Positions 59,462-64,000 of a stretch of 64,000 nt of DNA are shown piece by piece. The stretch is from Bradyrhizobium sp. CCBAU 51765 (GTDB lineage: Bacteria; Pseudomonadota; Alphaproteobacteria; Rhizobiales; Xanthobacteraceae), in assembly GCF_015291725.1 (NCBI RefSeq), contig NZ_CP030038.1:8111001-8175000 (forward strand), read 5' to 3'. Under the pieces are notes generated by a model, which saw only the letters and a program-made list of their open reading frames with translations, ran no database searches and was not told the DNA's origin. Position numbers and translations under genes: made by a program. Within the stretch, counting starts at the first letter, position 1. Every line of letters begins with the position of its first letter.

Positions 59462-61148
59462 CCGGAACTCTCCTTTCCAGCTCCTCGATCATGCCGCGCG
59501 CGATTTCCCGCTCGCCCATGATCACGACATCCGCCCCCAGCCCTTTCAAATGATCGACCTCGGCATCCGCATGCGCCCGCGCGATGATGCGGATATCGGG
59601 GTTGGCTGCTCGCGCCTGCTGCGCGATCTGTCCCGCCTCGAACGCTTCGGGAATCGCGATCACCAGATGCTTCGCCCGCGACGGATTGGTCGCACCCAGG
59701 ATTTCAGGCTGCGCGGCGTTGCCCATGATGGTTTCGATGCCGCCCTGCTTCAGCTTCTCGAGCGCGCGCTCCCCGAATTCGGCGACGAGGAAAGGCAGTT
59801 GCCGCTGCTTCAAGGCATCACCAACCAGCGCACCGACGCGGCCATAGCCGATCACGATCGTATGGTCGGTGAGATCCGTGGTGCGGATCGGCTCCGGCAC
59901 GGCGGTCGCAGCCTGCGGCGAGTCCCGCCGCGGATCGAGCAGCGGCGCGAGCCAGGTGACGGCCGCGAACATCAGCGGATTGAGCATGATGGATAGGATC
60001 GCGCCGGCCATGATCAGATCGCGGCCCTCCTTGGGCAAGATCTGCGAGGCGACGCCGAGCTCGGCCAGGATGAAGGAGAACTCGCCGATTTGCGACAGGC
60101 TCGCCGAGATCGTCAGCGCGGTCGCGACCGGATGCCGGAACAGGATCACGATCAGGAATGCAGCGGCCGATTTGCCGAGCATGATGATCGCGAGCGTCGC
60201 CAGCAGGGGCCAGGGCTCGCGGATCACGCTCAGCGGATCGAACATCATGCCGACCGAGACGAAGAACAGCACGGCGAAGGCATCGCGCAGGGGCAGCGAT
60301 TCCTGCGCGGCGCGCGCGCTGAGCGGCGATTCCCGCAGCATCATGCCGGCAAAGAAGGCGCCCAGCGCCAGCGAGACGTCGAACAGCTTTGAGGCCCCGA
60401 ACGCGATGCACAGCGCAATCGCGAGCACGCCGAGACGGAACAATTCGCGCGAGCCTGTGTGCGCGATGTAGTGCAGGATCCAGGGGATGAGCCGGCGTCC
60501 GACCACCAGCATCAAGCCGATGAACACGACGATCTTGACTACCGTCAGCGTCATGACTCCAGCAAGTCCGAGGCCCAGTTGCGCAGCCAGCGGATCGAAG
60601 GCGGGCTTGCCATCGGAGCCACCCTGAAGGCTTGCGATGGCCGGAAACAGCACCAGCACGAGCACCATCGCGAGGTCCTCGACGATGAGCCAGCCGACGG
60701 CGATGCGGCCGCGATCGGTCTCCATCAGGCGCCGCTCCTGCAGCGCGCGAAGGAGGACGACGGTACTCGCCACCGACAAGGCCAATCCGAACACGAGACC
60801 GGCGCTGACGCTCCAGCCCATCAGGAATGCAAGGCCGAGCCCCATCAGCGTCGCAACCGCGATCTGCACCACGGCGCCGGGCACGGCGATGTTGCGGACG
60901 CTGAGCAGATCCTGAAGCGAGAAATGCAGGCCGACGCCGAACATCAGCAGGATGATGCCGAGTTCCGAGAGCTCGGTGGCAAGCGCCTGGTCGGCGACGA
61001 AGCCCGGCGTGAACGGGCCGACCGCGACACCCGCGAGGAGATAACCGACCAGCGGCGGCACGCGGAACCGCTGCGCAAGCGTTCCAAGTACGAAGGCTAA
61101 TCCAAGTCCAACGACGATGGTGGCGATGAGAGGCGTGTCATGCGGCAT
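59412..61148 (-). CDS. CPA2-family cation:proton antiporter with TrkA-N domain (KefB/RosB-like)
   Basis: A 578-residue protein. About twelve transmembrane segments (residues 5-385) include GIILLMFGVGLHFSLQDLL and LGAFFAGMMLRESPLS; a cytoplasmic TrkA-N domain follows with the Rossmann motif TIVIGYGRVGALVG near residue 420. It exchanges K+ or Na+ for H+, with nucleotide control. Open frame continues into an upstream IclR remnant, but MPHDTPLIATIVVG at 61148 begins the family sequence. Confidence 0.9.
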   Translation of the reverse strand: MPHDTPLIATIVVGLGLAFVLGTLAQRFRVPPLVGYLLAGVAVGPFTPGFVADQALATELSELGIILLMFGVGLHFSLQDLLSVRNIAVPGAVVQIAVATLMGLGLAFLMGWSVSAGLVFGLALSVASTVVLLRALQERRLMETDRGRIAVGWLIVEDLAMVLVLVLFPAIASLQGGSDGKPAFDPLAAQLGLGLAGVMTLTVVKIVVFIGLMLVVGRRLIPWILHYIAHTGSRELFRLGVLAIALCIAFGASKLFDVSLALGAFFAGMMLRESPLSARAAQESLPLRDAFAVLFFVSVGMMFDPLSVIREPWPLLATLAIIMLGKSAAAFLIVILFRHPVATALTISASLSQIGEFSFILAELGVASQILPKEGRDLIMAGAILSIMLNPLMFAAVTWLAPLLDPRRDSPQAATAVPEPIRTTDLTDHTIVIGYGRVGALVGDALKQRQLPFLVAEFGERALEKLKQGGIETIMGNAAQPEILGATNPSRAKHLVIAIPEAFEAGQIAQQARAANPDIRIIARAHADAEVDHLKGLGADVVIMGEREIARGMIEELERRVPDAAQQGSRTLAVGSVV

Positions 61149-61210
61149 TTTTGCCTTTTGACACAGCATGCGCGGGTGCGCACCGCGACCTGTGCGCGCG
61201 GGCAGCCGGC

Positions 61211-61583
61211 TCACAGCAATTGCGAGCGCACGGCCTCCGCGCCATCGCGCAGCAGCGGCAGAAAACGATCGATCAATTCCGGTGCCGGGACGCGATCGAC
61301 ATGGCCACCCATGTTGATGGCGGCGACGATCACATTGTCGTAACGGCGCACCGGAACCGAGATCGAGCGGAAGTGCGGCTCGGCCTCCCGATCGACCAGC
61401 GAATAGCCTTGCGCGCGGTCGGGGCTGATGCGCGCGAGCAACGCCTTCGGATCCATCATTCGTCTGCGGCGTCAGCGCCTCGCGCGTCATCGCGTTCAGC
61501 CGCGCGGCGATGAACACGACGTCGTCGCCGTCGAGCACGGCAAGCGAGGAGATCTCCTGTGCTGCCGCTTCAAGAAATGTCAT
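61211..61583 (-). pseudogene. IclR-family regulator remnant, frameshifted and truncated
   Basis: The first part reads MTFLEAAAQEISSLAVLDGD, the start of the IclR effector domain; then, after loss of internal residues and a one-base frameshift near 61455, the frame resumes as DPKALLARISPDRAQGYSLV...HFRSISVPVRRYDNVIVAAI, ending GAEAVRSQLL. The N-terminal DNA-binding domain is missing. Likely the former regulator of the divergent Rieske oxygenase gene. Confidence 0.85.
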
Positions 61584-61641
61584 AATTGGTCCATTCGTTC
61601 AATAGGCGAACAAACGCTACTCCCACAAGGATGCACGCGCC

Positions 61642-63000
61642 ATGATGAGCCAGGAGCAGAACGACCTGATCACCCGCACCGGTCCGAAGGACCCCTGCGG
61701 CAAGCTGATGCGGAGCTATTGGCAGCCGGCGGCGCTGGTGGACGAGCTCGAGGGAGCGCGGCCAATCCGTCCCGTCAGACTGCTCGGCGAGAATCTGGTC
61801 CTGTTCCGCGACGAGGCTGGACGTTACGGCCTGATCGACCGCCACTGCTCGCATCGCGGCGCCGACCTCGCCTTCGGCCGATTGGAGCATGGTGGCCTGC
61901 GCTGCGCCTTCCACGGCTGGCTGTTCGACGCCACCGGCCAATGCATCGAGACGCCGGCCGAGCCAAAGGATTCGAAGCTCTGCCAGAATATCCGCCAGCG
62001 CTCCTATCCAGTGGTCGAGAAGAGCGGCATCCTGTGGGCCTATCTCGGCGAAGGTGAACCGCCGGCATTTCCGGAGATCGACTGTTTCGTCGCGCCCGGC
62101 ACGCACACCTTCGCGTTCAAGGGCCACATGGCCTGCAACTGGCTGCAAGCCCTGGAGGTCGGCATCGATCCGGCGCACGCGTCCTACCTGCACCGCTTCT
62201 TCGAGGACGAGGACACGTCCACGGCGTACGGCAAGCAATTCCGCGGTGTCTCCGCCGGCTCCGATCTGCCGATGACGAAAATCCTGCGCGAATACGACCG
62301 TCCGATCATCAATGTCGAGCACACCGAATATGGCCTCAGGTTGATCGCGCTGCGCGAGATCGACGCGGAGCGGACACATGTGCGCGTCACCAACCAGCTC
62401 TTCCCGCACGGCTTCGTCATCCCCATGAGCACGGAGATGACGATCACGCAGTGGCACGTGCCGGTCGACGACGAGAACTGCTATTGGTACGCGATCTTCA
62501 CCAGCTACACGAACCCGGTTGACAAGCAGAAGATGCGCGACCAGCGGCTCGAGCTCTATGAGCTGCCGGACTACAAATCGCGCAAGAACCGCAGCAACGA
62601 TTACGGTTTCGATGCGCACGAGCAGCAGACCGCGACCTATACCGGAATGGGCAACGACATCAACGTCCACGACCAGTGGGCGGTCGAATCGATGGGCGCG
62701 ATCCAGGACCGCACCAGGGAGCATCTCGGACAGAGCGACAAGGCGATCGTGCAATACCGCCGCCTGCTGCGGCAGGAGATCGAGAAGGTCTCCGGCGGCG
62801 AGAAGCCGATGCTGTTCCTCGACGAGGCCAATGCACGCAGCATCCAGGGGCCGGCGACGATGGATGGCATCGGGCCGACGCGGGGCTGGGAGACCTATTG
62901 GATGGAAGTCGACGTCAAGCGCCGCCGCGGCGCGCCCTGGACGGCGCCTGTGCCGAAGGAGATCGCTGATAACGTGCACCGGCTGACGGCGGCGGAGTGA
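61642..63000 (+). CDS. Rieske non-haem iron oxygenase, alpha subunit (phthalate-dioxygenase-like)
   Basis: A 452-residue ring-hydroxylating oxygenase. Rieske [2Fe-2S] ligands C69, H71, C88, H91 are in HCSHRGADL and CAFHGW. The mononuclear iron site is D176/H179/H184 region in LEVGIDPAHASYLHRF. Closest by eye to the phthalate 4,5-dioxygenase and demethylase type, which use a separate reductase not present here. A glutamine-synthetase-like gene follows. Likely attacks an aromatic or N-alkyl substrate; which one is unknown. Confidence 0.92.
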   Translation: MMSQEQNDLITRTGPKDPCGKLMRSYWQPAALVDELEGARPIRPVRLLGENLVLFRDEAGRYGLIDRHCSHRGADLAFGRLEHGGLRCAFHGWLFDATGQCIETPAEPKDSKLCQNIRQRSYPVVEKSGILWAYLGEGEPPAFPEIDCFVAPGTHTFAFKGHMACNWLQALEVGIDPAHASYLHRFFEDEDTSTAYGKQFRGVSAGSDLPMTKILREYDRPIINVEHTEYGLRLIALREIDAERTHVRVTNQLFPHGFVIPMSTEMTITQWHVPVDDENCYWYAIFTSYTNPVDKQKMRDQRLELYELPDYKSRKNRSNDYGFDAHEQQTATYTGMGNDINVHDQWAVESMGAIQDRTREHLGQSDKAIVQYRRLLRQEIEKVSGGEKPMLFLDEANARSIQGPATMDGIGPTRGWETYWMEVDVKRRRGAPWTAPVPKEIADNVHRLTAAE

Positions 63001-63049
63001 CGATGCGGTTCACCACCGGCGAGTCGCGACGGCGGCTCCACAATCCCCG

Positions 63050-63153
63050 CTGTCATGCTCCGCGAAAGCGGGGCATCCAGTACGCCGCGGCCTCTCGAGG
63101 ATACGTCACCCTCTCTGGAATACTGGATCGTCCGCCTTCGCGGACGATGACAG
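63050..63153. repeat. Palindromic repeat between Rieske and GS-like genes
   Basis: Arms CTGTCAT...CATCCAGTA and TACTGGATC...ATGACAG face each other over about 104 bases, with a hairpin GTCCGC-CTTC-GCGGAC in one arm. The gap 63001-63193 contains nothing else recognisable. Confidence 0.75.
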
Positions 63154-63193
63154 CGTGGGCTATGCTCGCACCGAGTATCAAGGAGGGATAACA

Positions 63194-64000
63194 GTGACAT
63201 TCGTCGCGCGTCATGCGCTGTGGTCGGACGAGCAGAAGGACGCTGCAGCGCGCATGCGCCGCATCGTCGAGGAGAGGAACCTCGAGGTCATCCGCCTCGC
63301 CTTCCCCGACCAGCACGGCATCTTGCGCGGCAAGACGATCGTCGCCGCCGAGGCGATCGCCTCGCTGGAGAGCGGCTGCTCCATCACCACGACCATGCTC
63401 GCCAAGGACAGCTCGCACCGCACGGTATTCCCCGTGTTCACGGCAGGCGGCGGCTTCGGCATGAAGGAGATGGAGGGCGCCGCCGACGTGCTGATGGTCG
63501 CCGACCCCGCCACGTTTCGCGTCTTGCCGTGGACCCCGGCGACTGGCTGGGTGCTGTGCGATCTCTATTTCAACGATGGCCGCCCGGTGCCGTTCGCGAC
63601 GCGGGGGCTTTACAAGCGCGTGATCGATGAGCTCGGCGCACGCGGTTACGATTTCGTCGCAGGGCTGGAAGTGGAATTCCACATCTTCAAGCTCGACGAC
63701 CCGCATATGCGGGCAGAGGATGCCGGCCAGCCCGGCACGCCGCCCTCGGTGAGCCTGCTCAGCCACGGCTATCAATATCTCACCGAGCAGCGCTTCGATC
63801 AGATGGAGCCGGTGCTGGAGATCTTGCGACGTGACGTCGTGGCGCTCGGGCTTCCCTTGCGGTCGGTCGAGGTCGAGTTCGGGCCGAGCCAGTGCGAGTT
63901 CACCTTCGCGCCGAAGAAGGGCCTGGAGTCCGCCGACAACATGGTACTGTTTCGCAGCGCCGTGAAGCAGATCGCGCGCCGCCACGGCTATCACGCCACC
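63194..64000 (+). CDS. Glutamine synthetase-family protein (partial, cut by window edge)
   Basis: The first 269 codons are visible. GTG 63194 follows AGGAGGG at 6-7 bases. Glutamine-synthetase features are present: RLAFPDQHGILRGK near residue 35, and the metal-binding VAGLEVEFHIFKL near residue 155. The pattern fits the GS-like gamma-glutamyl-ligase branch (aniline, polyamine or ethanolamine glutamylation) more than true GlnA. It follows a Rieske oxygenase gene, as in aromatic-amine degradation sets, though order and partners differ. C-terminal half lies outside. Confidence 0.88.
   Translation, partial: MTFVARHALWSDEQKDAAARMRRIVEERNLEVIRLAFPDQHGILRGKTIVAAEAIASLESGCSITTTMLAKDSSHRTVFPVFTAGGGFGMKEMEGAADVLMVADPATFRVLPWTPATGWVLCDLYFNDGRPVPFATRGLYKRVIDELGARGYDFVAGLEVEFHIFKLDDPHMRAEDAGQPGTPPSVSLLSHGYQYLTEQRFDQMEPVLEILRRDVVALGLPLRSVEVEFGPSQCEFTFAPKKGLESADNMVLFRSAVKQIARRHGYHAT

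Noticed and set aside
1..64000. CRISPR array, prophage or defence island
   Set aside because: No regularly spaced short direct repeats, cas-like, structural phage, toxin-antitoxin or restriction genes were recognised. The repeats present are palindromic REP-type elements.

Overview
The window looks like chromosomal DNA from an alphaproteobacterium of the Bradyrhizobium/Nitrobacteraceae type. The evidence is high GC, a GcrA cell-cycle regulator with clustered GANTC (CcrM) sites, a SAM-II riboswitch before metZ, an OpgC-type protein, an aerobic box pathway for benzoate, and many palindromic intergenic repeats of the kind common in these genomes. Genus assignment is by pattern recognition, not by search.

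Layout. 1-2.3 kb: end of an ATP-dependent DNA ligase operon with its MBL exonuclease, then a TPR methyltransferase. 2.4-5.1 kb: a branched-chain-amino-acid type binding protein, then an IS5-family element inserted exactly into a REP hairpin. 5.1-13.8 kb: an eight-gene minus-strand sugar cluster (LacI regulator, xylB, xylA, a FrcBCA-like ABC importer, an aldo/keto reductase and a lactonase-like amidohydrolase), combining isomerase-type and oxidative sugar genes. 13.9-23.2 kb: small accessory genes (GNAT, XRE-cupin regulator, epoxide hydrolase, tRNA-Gly, MGMT, AraC, VOC, SRPBCC, MATE pump, an unrecognised gene, a di-haem peroxidase). 23.2-29.7 kb: double-length dCTP deaminase, SAM-II riboswitch plus terminator controlling metZ, an opgC-sgnh-sgnh operon and apaG. 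29.7-32.2 kb: repeat-rich non-coding DNA and an orphan 560-residue gene. 32.4-36.7 kb: hslO, argD-argF, gcrA.

36.9-43.7 kb is a complete phosphate-starvation locus read right to left: phoR, pstS (with a three-unit Pho box), pstC, pstA, pstB, phoU, phoB. 43.8-49.1 kb holds membrane and envelope genes (LPG-synthase-like flippase, OmpA-family protein, polysaccharide deacetylase, SDR). 49.4-56.4 kb is a benzoyl-CoA oxidation cluster: boxB, boxC, an alpha/beta hydrolase and bclA on the minus strand, with boxR divergent; boxA is not in the window. 56.5-64 kb: truncated haemoglobin, PRC-barrel protein, AraC-VOC pair, CPA2 antiporter flanked by two broken IclR regulator remnants, then a Rieske oxygenase followed by a glutamine-synthetase-like gene cut by the window edge.

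Regulatory signals that can be read directly include the SAM-II attenuator, the Pho box, a candidate leaderless apaG promoter, a GANTC cluster before gcrA, a palindrome shared in part between two box promoters, and stable hairpins placed just downstream of both ABC binding-protein genes. No CRISPR array, prophage or defence island was seen. Nothing in the window is clearly a wholly new system; the least explained items are the 560-residue orphan, the nested composite palindromes and the REP-inserted IS.
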